A stretch of 64,000 nt of DNA. It comes from Anaerocolumna aminovalerica. GTDB lineage: Bacteria > Bacillota > Clostridia > Lachnospirales > Lachnospiraceae. Made by a program: the position numbers and the translations under genes. How positions within the stretch are numbered: position 1 is the first letter of the stretch; each line of letters opens with the position of its first letter. This document shows, piece after piece, positions 7,902-16,061 of the stretch. Location of the stretch: positions 1 through 64,000 of the forward strand of contig NZ_FOWD01000024.1 of NCBI RefSeq assembly GCF_900115365.1. Reading direction: 5' to 3'. The notes below the pieces were generated by a model, which searched no databases, was not told the DNA's origin, and was given only the letters and a program-made list of their open reading frames with translations.

Positions 7902-7966
7902 TCCTTTTATAATAAAATAGACACATGTGTCTATTTTATTATAAAAGGAAATTACATATATGTCAA
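7902..7966 (-). promoter_or_regulatory. Consensus promoter with 48-bp perfect palindromic operator for tetR
   Basis: On the minus strand TTGACA (7961-7966) and TATAAT (7938-7943) are 17 nt apart, a perfect sigma-A promoter. Bases 7902-7949 form a perfect palindrome centred between 7925 and 7926 (core AGACACATGTGTCT) with no mismatches, covering the -10 box, the start site and the tetR ribosome-binding site. A repressor bound there would block initiation. The opposite arm also places TATAAT and AAAGGA toward the other side, where only an 8-codon frame is found. Confidence 0.85.
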
Positions 7967-8007
7967 CAAGTAATACTACAATATAAAGATACACAAGAAA
8001 TACAATA

Positions 8008-8036
8008 TAAAAAGCCTGCTATTGCAGCAGGCTTTT
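8008..8036 (-). terminator. Rho-independent terminator of AraC-family gene
   Basis: AAAAGCCTGCT (8010-8020) pairs with AGCAGGCTTTT (8026-8036); read on the minus strand the stem ends in a T-run just after the stop at 8052. Confidence 0.8.
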
Positions 8037-8051
8037 CTAAAGTACAATAAT

Positions 8052-8960
8052 TTATTCCTGTGGTACAGGAACAATCCATATCTCCATGTTGGTTGTTTCA
8101 GGACTGTGACTTGCATAGCGTTCCGCTGCAAAAGGTTTTGAAGTAAGGTTGTGATTTGGAAGCCAAGTTTCAAATACATATTTGTGAGCCTTATACACTA
8201 CATCCATCACAAGGTGTTCAAAATCCTCCGCCTCAAAAGAACAGACGATATATTCACCTTTTGGGAGTTCCCAAGAAGAATAACCTTCCAATATTTCATT
8301 TGAATCAGATTCTGCACCGGCAAAATAGCGGTAATAGCCATCCTTTGTTCCGGGATAGGCAACCCCAAGTTCATCCCCATCTCTTTTCAGTTCTTGTATG
8401 GTAGGCTTGTTTTTATGAAAGTCGTCCCATAGCTTTCCCAGCTCATCTACGCCGGTCTCACCGCCGCCAGGCATCTGATTAATTGGTTCTTCTGCCGTAA
8501 GCCCAATGAAATATTGGGGAGATAAGAGAGTTCGTCGTGTAATTTCAAGAACGATTCCCTCTGCAACTAAAGGTACATTTTCGTCCACAAGAGTATAGTT
8601 TAACAGCAACTGGGGTTTCACAAAGCTATTAAGGCGAACAGGATTGATTCGGTATTCCTCAGGGGTCATTCCAAAAGTATCTTTAAAGGCTCGTGTAAAA
8701 GTTTCGTGAGAAGAAAAACCAAAATCCAAAGCAATATCTAGAATTCTTTTGTTCCTATTCCGTAAAGCCTCGGATGCTTTTGAAAGACGACGCATTTTAA
8801 TATATTCGTTCACCGGTCTTTTTACCAAGCGGCTGAATAGCCTTTGATAATAAAACTGGGATAGCGAAGCAAGCTTTGCTAGATCATTAATTCTAATTTC
8901 CTCTGAAAGATGTTCTTCAATATAGTCTACAGTTATTTGTATTTGTTCCCATGCGTGCAT
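8052..8960 (-). CDS. AraC family regulator with C-terminal GyrI-like effector domain
   Basis: Transcription factor of 302 residues. Residues 1-105 hold the double helix-turn-helix (LAKLASLSQFYYQRLFSRLV and ILDIALDFGFSSHETFTRAF, ending FGMTPEEYR). The C-terminal half resembles the GyrI/SOUL-type effector domain of Rob and related regulators, ending in a beta strand METWIV-like segment (TNMEIWIVPVP). Such proteins often sense hydrophobic or aromatic drugs and activate efflux or detoxification genes. The ATG follows AAGGAGGTG. No obvious dedicated target is adjacent; the divergent neighbour is the DJ-1-like gene. Confidence 0.88.
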   Translation of the reverse strand: MHAWEQIQITVDYIEEHLSEEIRINDLAKLASLSQFYYQRLFSRLVKRPVNEYIKMRRLSKASEALRNRNKRILDIALDFGFSSHETFTRAFKDTFGMTPEEYRINPVRLNSFVKPQLLLNYTLVDENVPLVAEGIVLEITRRTLLSPQYFIGLTAEEPINQMPGGGETGVDELGKLWDDFHKNKPTIQELKRDGDELGVAYPGTKDGYYRYFAGAESDSNEILEGYSSWELPKGEYIVCSFEAEDFEHLVMDVVYKAHKYVFETWLPNHNLTSKPFAAERYASHSPETTNMEIWIVPVPQE

Positions 8961-9088
8961 ATCTTAGCACCTCCTTGTAAATAGGATAGCATGCTCATAA
9001 TGAATTAGCTTGACTGCCAATGCCTTTTTTAGATAATACAGGAATTTTGGAAAACTTTCAATGATAGTGCAGAAATATATTATAATAT

Positions 9089-9231
9089 GATATAATAAAA
9101 ACGGAGTGAGGAAATGCAAGCCTCGCTTGCGCTTTCCGAGCGTAGTGCCAAGATCATGAACACGCTTTTTGTTCATGATATAATAAAAACGGAGTGAGGA
9201 AATACAAGCTCGCTCGCTTGCGCTTTCCGAG
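9089..9231 (+). repeat. 88-bp promoter/hairpin unit in tandem (copy A, 1.6 units)
   Basis: Two units start at 9089 and 9177, exactly 88 nt apart. Each starts GATATAATAAAAACGGAGTG, continues GAGGAAAT, then a GCAAGC..GCTTGC hairpin and TTTCCGAG. Between them is AGTGCCAAGATCATGAAC, whose ATCATGAAC pairs with GTTCATGAT at the start of unit 2. Each unit carries a TATAAT box about 8 nt before ACGGA, so transcripts probably start within the hairpin region. The same 88-nt arrangement recurs at 41969-42104. Confidence 0.8.
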
Positions 9232-9266
9232 TGGATCAGAAGATGGTGAATTGGATTTTCGTAAAA

Positions 9267-9290
9267 GGTGCTTAAGCACCGGAATGGAGG
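9267..9290 (+). promoter_or_regulatory. GGTGCT hairpin plus Shine-Dalgarno cassette (DJ-1-like gene)
   Basis: Palindrome GGTGCTTAAGCACC (9267-9280) followed by GGAATGGAGG and TTATT before the ATG at 9296. The same cassette occurs upstream of genes at 17488, 23802 and 27855. Confidence 0.75.
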
Positions 9291-9295
9291 TTATT

Positions 9296-9847
9296 ATGTC
9301 AGAAGTTTATATATTTTTAGCAGACGGATTTGAAGAAATTGAGGGCCTTACCGTAGTGGATCTTCTAAGAAGAGCTGGAATTGATATTACCATGGTTTCT
9401 ATAACCGGGTCCAAAGAGATTACAGGGGCTCATAATATTAAAGTGATTGCTGATGAATTATTTGATGAAACAGGTTATAATAATGCAAAGATGTTAGTAT
9501 TACCAGGTGGAATGCCAGGTACTACACATCTATTGGAACATAAGAAGTTACGTGAATTATTATTGAGACATAATTCTGAAGATAAAATGATTGCTGCAAT
9601 TTGTGCAGCGCCAAGTGTGTTAGGAATGCATGGTATCTTAGAGGGTAAGAAAGCTACCTGCTATCCTGGTTTTGAAGATAAATTAATTGGTGCTAATTAC
9701 ACCAATGAAAAAGTAGTAAAAGATAAGAATGTCATAACAAGCAAAGGGCTTGGAACTGCTATTGATTTTGCCGCTTCTATTATTGAGCACTATCAGGGAA
9801 AAGAAGCAGCAAATCGGATAAAATCTTCAATACAATATGGATATTAA
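9296..9847 (+). CDS. DJ-1/PfpI family protein
   Basis: Member of the DJ-1/ThiJ/PfpI superfamily, 183 residues, a common length. The nucleophilic Cys103 sits in AAICAAPSVLG and the conserved acidic partner Glu16 in GFEEIEG, as in bacterial YajL and YhbO relatives that act in stress protection, variously described as chaperone, deglycase or glyoxalase. The start at 9296 has GGAGG six nt upstream; the longer in-frame extension to 9194 simply translates the repeat and hairpin leader and is not conserved protein. Function beyond the family is uncertain. Confidence 0.87.
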   Translation: MSEVYIFLADGFEEIEGLTVVDLLRRAGIDITMVSITGSKEITGAHNIKVIADELFDETGYNNAKMLVLPGGMPGTTHLLEHKKLRELLLRHNSEDKMIAAICAAPSVLGMHGILEGKKATCYPGFEDKLIGANYTNEKVVKDKNVITSKGLGTAIDFAASIIEHYQGKEAANRIKSSIQYGY

Positions 9848-9924
9848 AAGGAAATAAAGAAAGAAGGAGTCGTAAGATATATCCAATAGTAACTAATGCT
9901 AATCTCTATTAAAACCTTACTAAA

Positions 9925-9987
9925 AAACCTTGTAAAATCCATATATTCAAGGATATAAAATGCTTTGCTTTTCTACAAGGTTTTTTT
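9925..9987 (+). terminator. Rho-independent terminator after DJ-1-like gene
   Basis: AAACCTTGTA (9925-9934) pairs with TACAAGG plus Ts (9974-9987); an inner ATCC/GGAT helix is also possible. Seven T follow. It separates the van cluster from upstream genes. Confidence 0.8.
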
Positions 9988-10035
9988 AATGGTTTATGAT
10001 CGGGATAAGTATAAGATATATCATATAGGAATGTT

Positions 10036-10740
10036 ATGAGTATTAATATATTAATTGTAGACGATGAACAACCAATTGCAGATCTAATTGAAGTATATTT
10101 AAAAAATGAGAATTATAATGTATATAAATTCTATACGGGAAAGGAAGCACTTCAATGTATCAATACAGTACCTCTTGACCTGGCTATATTAGATGTAATG
10201 CTTCCTGACACGGATGGTTTCTCAATATGCCAGAAGATACGGGAGAAATATTTCTTCCCAATTCTTATGCTGACTGCTAAAGTGGAGGATATGGATAAGA
10301 TTATGGGATTAACGTTGGGAGCAGATGACTATATAACCAAACCATTTAATCCGTTGGAACTTTGTGCAAGGGTAAAGACACAATTAAGAAGGTATAAGAA
10401 ATATAATCATTTGGACGGACAGGTTGAGGTTCCGGAGGAAAATAATGAATTTGATTTTGCAGGATTAGTAATTAATAAAGATAACCATAAATGTACTTTA
10501 TACGGAAAACAGCTGTCATTAACGCCCATTGAATTCTCAATTCTATGGTACCTGTGTGAGCATAAAGGTAAAGTTATCTCTTCTGAAGAATTATTTGAAG
10601 CAGTATGGGGAGAAAAATATTTAGACAATAACAATACTGTTATGGCACATGTGGCCAGGTTACGGGAGAAGATGAATGAACCTTCTAGAAAACCGAAATT
10701 CATAAAAACAGTATGGGGGGTTGGGTATACCATTGAATAA
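10036..10740 (+). CDS. vanR: VanR-type response regulator (OmpR family)
   Basis: Two-component response regulator of 234 residues. The receiver domain holds DD at 9-10, the phospho-acceptor Asp53 (LAILDVMLP) and Lys in LTAKVED. The C-terminal winged helix is of OmpR type (LSLTPIEFSILWYLCEHKGKV..VWGEKY..VMAHVARLREKM..TVWGVGYTIE). It precedes a histidine kinase and the vanG, vanXY and vanT genes, so it is named by context. Expected role: activate the resistance genes when VanS senses glycopeptide. The ribosome-binding site is weak (AGGA). Confidence 0.88.
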   Translation: MSINILIVDDEQPIADLIEVYLKNENYNVYKFYTGKEALQCINTVPLDLAILDVMLPDTDGFSICQKIREKYFFPILMLTAKVEDMDKIMGLTLGADDYITKPFNPLELCARVKTQLRRYKKYNHLDGQVEVPEENNEFDFAGLVINKDNHKCTLYGKQLSLTPIEFSILWYLCEHKGKVISSEELFEAVWGEKYLDNNNTVMAHVARLREKMNEPSRKPKFIKTVWGVGYTIE

Positions 10741-11833
10741 GAATAAATATAAATCCTCAGGTGGTAAATTAACAAGGACAATATTTACAAAATTCTTCTT
10801 ATCGCTGGTTATTTACTCAGTTGCTTTAGTAGTTCTCTTTCTATTTGCCATTATGTTTTTTTCCTACTTTACTTGGTACAGTGAAGATATCATATATAGG
10901 ATTCTAAAAATTATTGATTATAACAAAGGGCTATTTTTAGGATTTTGCTGGATAATCGGTTCTATTGTGATATTTCTTATCTATTGGAGAAAGACACTAG
11001 GATATGTGGATACGATTGTAGAAGCCAGCAATGAACTTGTAGAACCAGGTGATGATTTTATTCATCTTCCAGACGAATTAAAGCAAGTGGAAAATCAAAT
11101 GAATCAGATAAAACAACAGGCAATTCGTAATGCAAGGCTTGCAAAAGAATCAGAGCAACGTAAAAATGATTTAATTGTTTATCTTGCCCATGATTTAAAG
11201 ACTCCCCTTACTTCTGTCATTGGATACCTGACCTTGCTGCGGGATGAGTTACAGATATCAGAGGAGCAGAGAGAAAAATATTTATCAATATCATTAGATA
11301 AGGCTGAACGTTTAGAAGAACTCATTAATGAATTCTTTGAAATTACCAGGTTCAATTTAAGTAATCTTAGTTTAGAAGTAAGCCGCACTAATTTATCAAG
11401 AATGTTAGAACAAATTGTATATGAATTCAAACCATTATTTAATACGAAAAATTTAGAGTGTAAATTAGATATTGCACCCAATATGGAAATAAAGTGTGAT
11501 ATTAATAAAATGGAACGTGTTTTTGATAATCTCATTCGAAATGCAATTAATTATAGCTTTGAAAACAGTACAATTGAAATAACAGTATCTAAGGAACAGG
11601 ATTATATATCAATGAGCTTTTTGAATCATGGTAATACAATTTCCGAAGAAAAACTAAGTCGTATCTTTGAACAATTCTATCGATTAGATACTTCCCGTGG
11701 GACAAAAACAGGGGGCGCAGGACTTGGACTTGCTATTGCAAAGGAGATTATTGAATTACATCAGGGAACGATTACCGCTTCCAGTGAAAATGAGTGTATC
11801 CAATTTGTTGTAAGGCTTCCAAATAGTAATTAG
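10721..11833 (+). CDS. vanS: VanS-type sensor histidine kinase
   Basis: Membrane sensor kinase of about 370 residues. Two transmembrane helices (about 27-50 and 71-90) flank a very short extracellular loop, followed by a HAMP-like linker, the H-box YLAHDLKTPLT with His157, the N-box NLIRNAINYS and the G-box GTKTGGAGLGLAIAKE. It overlaps vanR, with no ATG start available. TTG at 10721 gives the full frame, but TTG at 10733, overlapping the vanR stop and better spaced from the GGGGGG stretch, is equally or more likely (366 residues). TTG starts are known for enterococcal vanS. It senses glycopeptide or its effect on lipid II. Confidence 0.86.
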   Translation: MGIPLNKNKYKSSGGKLTRTIFTKFFLSLVIYSVALVVLFLFAIMFFSYFTWYSEDIIYRILKIIDYNKGLFLGFCWIIGSIVIFLIYWRKTLGYVDTIVEASNELVEPGDDFIHLPDELKQVENQMNQIKQQAIRNARLAKESEQRKNDLIVYLAHDLKTPLTSVIGYLTLLRDELQISEEQREKYLSISLDKAERLEELINEFFEITRFNLSNLSLEVSRTNLSRMLEQIVYEFKPLFNTKNLECKLDIAPNMEIKCDINKMERVFDNLIRNAINYSFENSTIEITVSKEQDYISMSFLNHGNTISEEKLSRIFEQFYRLDTSRGTKTGGAGLGLAIAKEIIELHQGTITASSENECIQFVVRLPNSN

Positions 11834-11843
11834 CTTTTATTTT

Positions 11844-11861
11844 CTTAAGAAAATCTTAGGA
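11844..11861 (+). promoter_or_regulatory. CTTAAGA/CTTAGGA direct repeat, candidate VanR-type box
   Basis: CTTAAGA (11844-11850) and CTTAGGA (11855-11861) repeat with an 11-nt period, the spacing usual for tandem OmpR-family dimers. It lies just after the vanS stop and upstream of the vanG unit. A near-identical pair lies at 38572-38589. Confidence 0.4.
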
Positions 11862-11908
11862 TTTTACGAATAAAATTGCAATAAATTCTTGTCGAAAAAC
11901 GAAAAAAT

Positions 11909-11960
11909 AAAGTTCTTTGTTTTGGTACTATAAATGTACCGGGACAGAGAACTTTTTTTA
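11909..11960 (+). terminator. Terminator between vanS and vanG
   Basis: AAAGTTCT pairs with AGAACTTT, with an inner GGTAC/GTACC helix, followed by seven T ending at about 11959. It divides vanRS from vanG-vanXY-vanT. If the vanG promoter lies upstream of it, it could act as an attenuator. Confidence 0.75.
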
Positions 11961-12080
11961 TGGGAAAATACGTTTATCTTTTAGTAATGTTTATTTCCAG
12001 ATATAGCTGCATACGTTATCCGTGCACTAGTAATCAAAATTCTCCAAATCGGTTTCATAAATTAAATGCACAAGGAGAAT

Positions 12081-12116
12081 GGTTGAAAAATTTCATTGTT
12101 CAACCTGTGAAAGGAG
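12081..12116 (+). promoter_or_regulatory. Leader hairpin and Shine-Dalgarno of vanG
   Basis: GGTTGAA (12081-12087) pairs with TTCAACC (12099-12105), followed by TGTGAAAGGAG. The tail TTCAACCTGTGAAAGGAG plus ATGGTT is repeated nearly exactly before the gene at 44292. AAGGAG(a/t)ATGGTT also occurs twice within this leader. Confidence 0.55.
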
Positions 12117-12129
12117 TATGGTTTTAAAG

Positions 12130-13182
12130 ATGGAAAAGAAAAAAGTTGCAATTATTTTTGGAGGCTGCTCTACAGAATATGAAGTATCCTTACAATCAGC
12201 TTATGCAGTAATAACAAATATAAATAAACAAAGGTATGACACAGTATTATTAGGAATTACAAGAGAGGGTAATTGGTTCCGCTATATTGGAGATACTGAA
12301 AAGATTCCTGCTAATACATGGCATCTGGAAAAAGATCATTGTATTCCGGCAGCAATATCACCAAGCAGAGATATCCATGGAATTATAGAATTCTATGATG
12401 ATGAATTGAAATTTACAAGAATTGATATTGCATTTCCCATGTTACACGGTAAAAATGGAGAAGATGGTACCCTGCAAGGATTGATTGAATTGGCTGGAAT
12501 TCCTCTTGTAGGTTGTAATTCACTGTCCTCTGCATTGTGTATGGACAAAGACAGAGCACATAAATTGGCTGAATTAGCAGGCGTTAAAACACCTTCATCT
12601 GTGGTTTTCTCAGGTTCCCTTTCAGACCAGTTGATTTTTGAAAAGACAAGCCATTTAGCCTATCCGTTATTTGTAAAACCAGTAAAAGCAGGTTCTTCTT
12701 TTGGAATAACAAAGGTCTATAAAAAAGAACAATTACCGGAAGCAGTTAAGAATGCCTTTCAACATGACAACCAGGTAATAATAGAAGAAAATGTAGAAGG
12801 TTTTGAAGTAGGTTGTGCAGTCCTTGGTAATAAGGAGCTTATTATTGGTGAAGTAGATGAAATTGAATTAACAGAAGGATTTTTTGATTATACAGAAAAA
12901 TATACTTTAAAATCTTCTAGAATTCATATGCCTGCAAGAATTAATGCCGAATTAAAAGATAAAATTAAAAAAACAGCGGTCTCTATTTATCGCGCTTTAG
13001 GTTGTACAGGATTTGCAAGGGTAGATATGTTCATTGCAGAAAAAGGAGAAATCGTTTTTAATGAGGTTAATACCATTCCCGGATTTACTTCTCACAGCCG
13101 TTATCCTAATATGATGAAAGGAATTGGATTACAATTTGATGAAATTGTGGACAAGCTGATCCAATTAGGTCTGGAAGAATGA
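12130..13182 (+). CDS. vanG: VanG-type D-alanine--D-serine ligase
   Basis: ATP-grasp ligase of 350 residues that makes D-Ala-D-Ser so that peptidoglycan precursors lose affinity for vancomycin. The N-terminal VAIIFGGCSTEYEVSLQSA, the central VFPMLHGKNGEDGTLQG-type segment, GCNSLSSALCMDKDRAHKLA, FVKPVKAGSSFGITKV, the omega-loop FFDYTEKYTLKSS and FNEVNTIPGFTSHSRYPNMM closely follow enterococcal VanG as remembered. EKYTL in place of the KYK-type loop of D-Ala-D-Ala ligases is typical of D-Ser ligases. An in-frame ATG at 12118 is an alternative start; 12079 is unlikely. It overlaps vanXY by 4 nt. Confidence 0.92.
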   Translation: MEKKKVAIIFGGCSTEYEVSLQSAYAVITNINKQRYDTVLLGITREGNWFRYIGDTEKIPANTWHLEKDHCIPAAISPSRDIHGIIEFYDDELKFTRIDIAFPMLHGKNGEDGTLQGLIELAGIPLVGCNSLSSALCMDKDRAHKLAELAGVKTPSSVVFSGSLSDQLIFEKTSHLAYPLFVKPVKAGSSFGITKVYKKEQLPEAVKNAFQHDNQVIIEENVEGFEVGCAVLGNKELIIGEVDEIELTEGFFDYTEKYTLKSSRIHMPARINAELKDKIKKTAVSIYRALGCTGFARVDMFIAEKGEIVFNEVNTIPGFTSHSRYPNMMKGIGLQFDEIVDKLIQLGLEE

Positions 13183-13937
13183 GAAGGATAACCTTAAATG
13201 AATTGGATATTTTTCATGGGCCATTAATTCTTGTTAATAAAGAACATCAAATTCAAAATAAAAACAATCTGAATTTAGTACCTTATAGTTTAGAGCACAA
13301 GGAGATACAACTAGATGCAAAAACTGCATCTATGTTGTCAAAATTGCTGGAATCCATTAATTGTGATAATGAAATTATACCCGTTAGCGGTTATCGCAGC
13401 AAAGAGGAACAGGAAGAGATATTTGATAATTCTCTTTTAGAAAATGGAATTGATTTTACACATAAGTATGTGGCATTCCCGGATCATAGTGAACATCAGA
13501 CCGGCCTTGCAATTGATTTAGGTGAAAATGGTGATTCTATTGATTTTATTCGACCTAAGTTTTCCTATACAGGTATATGCGGTGAATTTCGTGCAAAGGC
13601 CCCACAATATGGATTCATAGAAAGGTATAGTAAGGGAAAAGAAACAATGACAGGAATTGCTCATGAACCTTGGCATTTTCGATATGTTGGATATCCACAT
13701 TCTTATTTAATAGAATACAATGGTTTAAGCCTGGAGGAGTATATACAATTTATTAAGAAATACCCCTACCAAGGAGAGCATCTTACAATTAAGAATAAAG
13801 GGACAGAGGTAAAAGTGTTCTTTGTAGAAAGTATAGCAGATAAAACAGTAATAGAATTATCTAACAATGACTTATATCAGATATCCGGTAATAATGTAGA
13901 CGGTTTTATTGTTACAGTTTGGAGGCAATATTCATGA
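13179..13937 (+). CDS. vanXY: VanXY-type D,D-dipeptidase/D,D-carboxypeptidase
   Basis: Zinc peptidase of the VanY/M15 family, 252 residues, that hydrolyses D-Ala-D-Ala and removes terminal D-Ala, clearing vancomycin-sensitive precursors. The motif order fits: SGYRSKEEQEEIF (about 70-82), zinc ligands His106 and Asp113 in SEHQTGLAID, then catalytic Glu163 and zinc ligand His166 in EPWHFRYVG. No signal peptide or membrane segment is seen, so it is cytoplasmic, as VanXY enzymes are and unlike VanY. A C-terminal extension (about 195-252) has no assigned role. It overlaps vanG and vanT by four nt each. Confidence 0.9.
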   Translation: MRRITLNELDIFHGPLILVNKEHQIQNKNNLNLVPYSLEHKEIQLDAKTASMLSKLLESINCDNEIIPVSGYRSKEEQEEIFDNSLLENGIDFTHKYVAFPDHSEHQTGLAIDLGENGDSIDFIRPKFSYTGICGEFRAKAPQYGFIERYSKGKETMTGIAHEPWHFRYVGYPHSYLIEYNGLSLEEYIQFIKKYPYQGEHLTIKNKGTEVKVFFVESIADKTVIELSNNDLYQISGNNVDGFIVTVWRQYS

Positions 13938-16057
13938 ATATAACAAAAAGATATGCCACACTTGATATATTCAGGTTGATTGCTGCATTTCTAATTATCG
14001 CAATTCATACCTCCCCTTTTTTATCAATCAATGAAACTGCTGATTTTATAATCGTCCATATAATTGCCAGAGTAGCAGTTCCTTTTTTCTTTATGGTAAC
14101 CGGTTACTTTTTATATTTATCTATGGAAAAAGGCAATAAATTAAGAAGAACTTTAAACAAGTTAATCGGTATCTATATAATTGGAATTTTTCTTTACTTG
14201 CCCCTCAATTTATATGGAAGTTATTTTAGTCAGGAAAATCTGCCCTTTCAGATTACAAAAGATCTGATCTTTGACGGTACGTTCTATCATCTTTGGTATC
14301 TTCCTGCTACAATCATTGGAATTTTATTGGTCCAGTTCTTATTACGCAGGTTTCGAATGATACATGTTTTTATTATTACGATTGTATTATATGTAATAGG
14401 ATTAGGTGGAGATAGTTATTACGGAATAGTCACACAGATTAGTACTGTCCATAAAAGCTATGATTTCTTATTTAAAATAATGGATTATACAAGAAGTGGA
14501 TTGTTTTTTGCACCGGTTTATTTATTCCTAGGGTCCTGGATTGCATACTCTAAACATAAAATAAAAACTGAATTTGCAGTTATTGGGTTAATTATTTCTA
14601 ATGTATTACTTATGGCAGAAGGACTTTTGCTTCATAATTTTAATGTACAACGTCATGATAGTATGTATATTATGCTATTACCAAGTATGTATTTCTTATT
14701 TTTAATATTATTACAGTGTAATGGAAACAACATTAAGGAATTACGAACTCTGTCTATGGTGATCTATATCATTCATCCCTGGATGATTGTAATAGTAAGA
14801 CTAATTGCAAAGATTTTGCACCTTCAGAATTTATTAATTTATAATAATTTGCTTCATTTCTTATCGGTTAGCATTCTATCTCTATTAGCAGGATTAATAG
14901 TTATATATTTTTTTACAAGGTTAAAACAAAAGGGGCCAGGTAGTAACAGCAGAGCTTGGGTGGAAGTTGATCTAAATGCGTTGGTACATAATGCTTTCGC
15001 ATTGAAAGAATGTTTACCAAAAAAGTGTGAGTTAATGGCAGTAGTAAAAGCTGGTGCCTATGGACACGGTGATGTTGAAACTGCAAAGGCGCTGAATAAA
15101 GCGGGATTTCATGCTTTTGCAGTTGCTACACTTACAGAAGGAATACGACTTCGGAAAAATGGAGTTAAAGGAGAAATCCTAATTTTAGGATATACCAATC
15201 CTTCTGACGTAAATTATCTTACGAAATATAAATTAACCCAAACTGTACTAAATTATGATTATGGCAAGTCATTAAATGAATCTTCTAAACAAGTAAAGGT
15301 CCATATAAAGATTGATACAGGTATGCACAGGTTAGGTGAAGATTATGATGGTTATGATAATTTGGAACATATTTACGAACTAAATAATTTAAAGATTGAA
15401 GGGATGTTTACCCATCTTTGTACCAGTGACAGTTTGAAAGATACAGATATTACCTTTAGCAAATTACAAATAGAAAGATTTTATGAAACCATTCGCTATT
15501 TGCAGGCTAAAGGATATGATACAGGAAAGTTGCATATACAAAGCAGCTATGGAATATTAAATTATCCGGAGTTGGAATGTGACTATGTCCGGGCTGGGAT
15601 AGCACTTTATGGAGTATTAAGCGATAGAAACAATACCCGTTTATCAGTTGATTTAAAACCAGTTTTATCATTAAAGGCAAGGGTTAGTATAATTAAAAAT
15701 ATAAAAGCTAATGAAAGTGTAAGTTATGGAAGGTTATTTACTGCAAAACAAAATATGAAAGTTGCAACGGTTACCATTGGATATGCAGATGGAGTTCCAA
15801 GAAATCTTTTTGAAGCGGATACTTATGTTTTACTACATTCTCAAAAGGCACCAGTTATTGGGCGAATCTGCATGGATCAATTTGTAATAGATGTTACAGA
15901 TATAGATGATGTGAGGCCGGATGATATAGTCACTATAATTGGAAATGATGGTGAGGAGCAGATATATTGTGAAGATTTTGCTACGGAATGCGGAACCATT
16001 TCCAATGAAATATTAAGTCGTCTGGGAAGTCGCCTGGGATATATATTTAAACATTAA
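13934..16057 (+). CDS. vanT: VanT-type membrane serine/alanine racemase
   Basis: Fusion of an N-terminal ten-helix acyltransferase-3-like membrane domain (about 1-330) and a C-terminal PLP alanine-racemase domain (about 340-707). The first is thought to import L-Ser; the second converts it to D-Ser for VanG. The PLP lysine is Lys372 in VVKAGAYGHGD; VSYGRLFTA and GYADGVPRN-type motifs and RICMDQFVIDVT follow. The ATG at 13934 has GGAGG nine nt upstream and overlaps the vanXY stop (ATGA). It is last in the operon, followed by a large hairpin. No vanU, vanW or vanY gene is present. Confidence 0.92.
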   Translation: MNITKRYATLDIFRLIAAFLIIAIHTSPFLSINETADFIIVHIIARVAVPFFFMVTGYFLYLSMEKGNKLRRTLNKLIGIYIIGIFLYLPLNLYGSYFSQENLPFQITKDLIFDGTFYHLWYLPATIIGILLVQFLLRRFRMIHVFIITIVLYVIGLGGDSYYGIVTQISTVHKSYDFLFKIMDYTRSGLFFAPVYLFLGSWIAYSKHKIKTEFAVIGLIISNVLLMAEGLLLHNFNVQRHDSMYIMLLPSMYFLFLILLQCNGNNIKELRTLSMVIYIIHPWMIVIVRLIAKILHLQNLLIYNNLLHFLSVSILSLLAGLIVIYFFTRLKQKGPGSNSRAWVEVDLNALVHNAFALKECLPKKCELMAVVKAGAYGHGDVETAKALNKAGFHAFAVATLTEGIRLRKNGVKGEILILGYTNPSDVNYLTKYKLTQTVLNYDYGKSLNESSKQVKVHIKIDTGMHRLGEDYDGYDNLEHIYELNNLKIEGMFTHLCTSDSLKDTDITFSKLQIERFYETIRYLQAKGYDTGKLHIQSSYGILNYPELECDYVRAGIALYGVLSDRNNTRLSVDLKPVLSLKARVSIIKNIKANESVSYGRLFTAKQNMKVATVTIGYADGVPRNLFEADTYVLLHSQKAPVIGRICMDQFVIDVTDIDDVRPDDIVTIIGNDGEEQIYCEDFATECGTISNEILSRLGSRLGYIFKH

Positions 16058-16061
16058 TATT

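Noticed and set aside
7565-7973. Plus-strand open frames opposite tetR
   Set aside because: They mirror the tetR gene and palindrome and have no ribosome-binding site.
7960-7983. Eight-codon frame on the far side of the tetR palindrome
   Set aside because: Arises from the mirrored ribosome-binding sequence; too short and without context to call a gene.
9194-9295. Longer N-terminus for the DJ-1-like protein
   Set aside because: It translates repeat and hairpin leader; the 9296 start has GGAGG.
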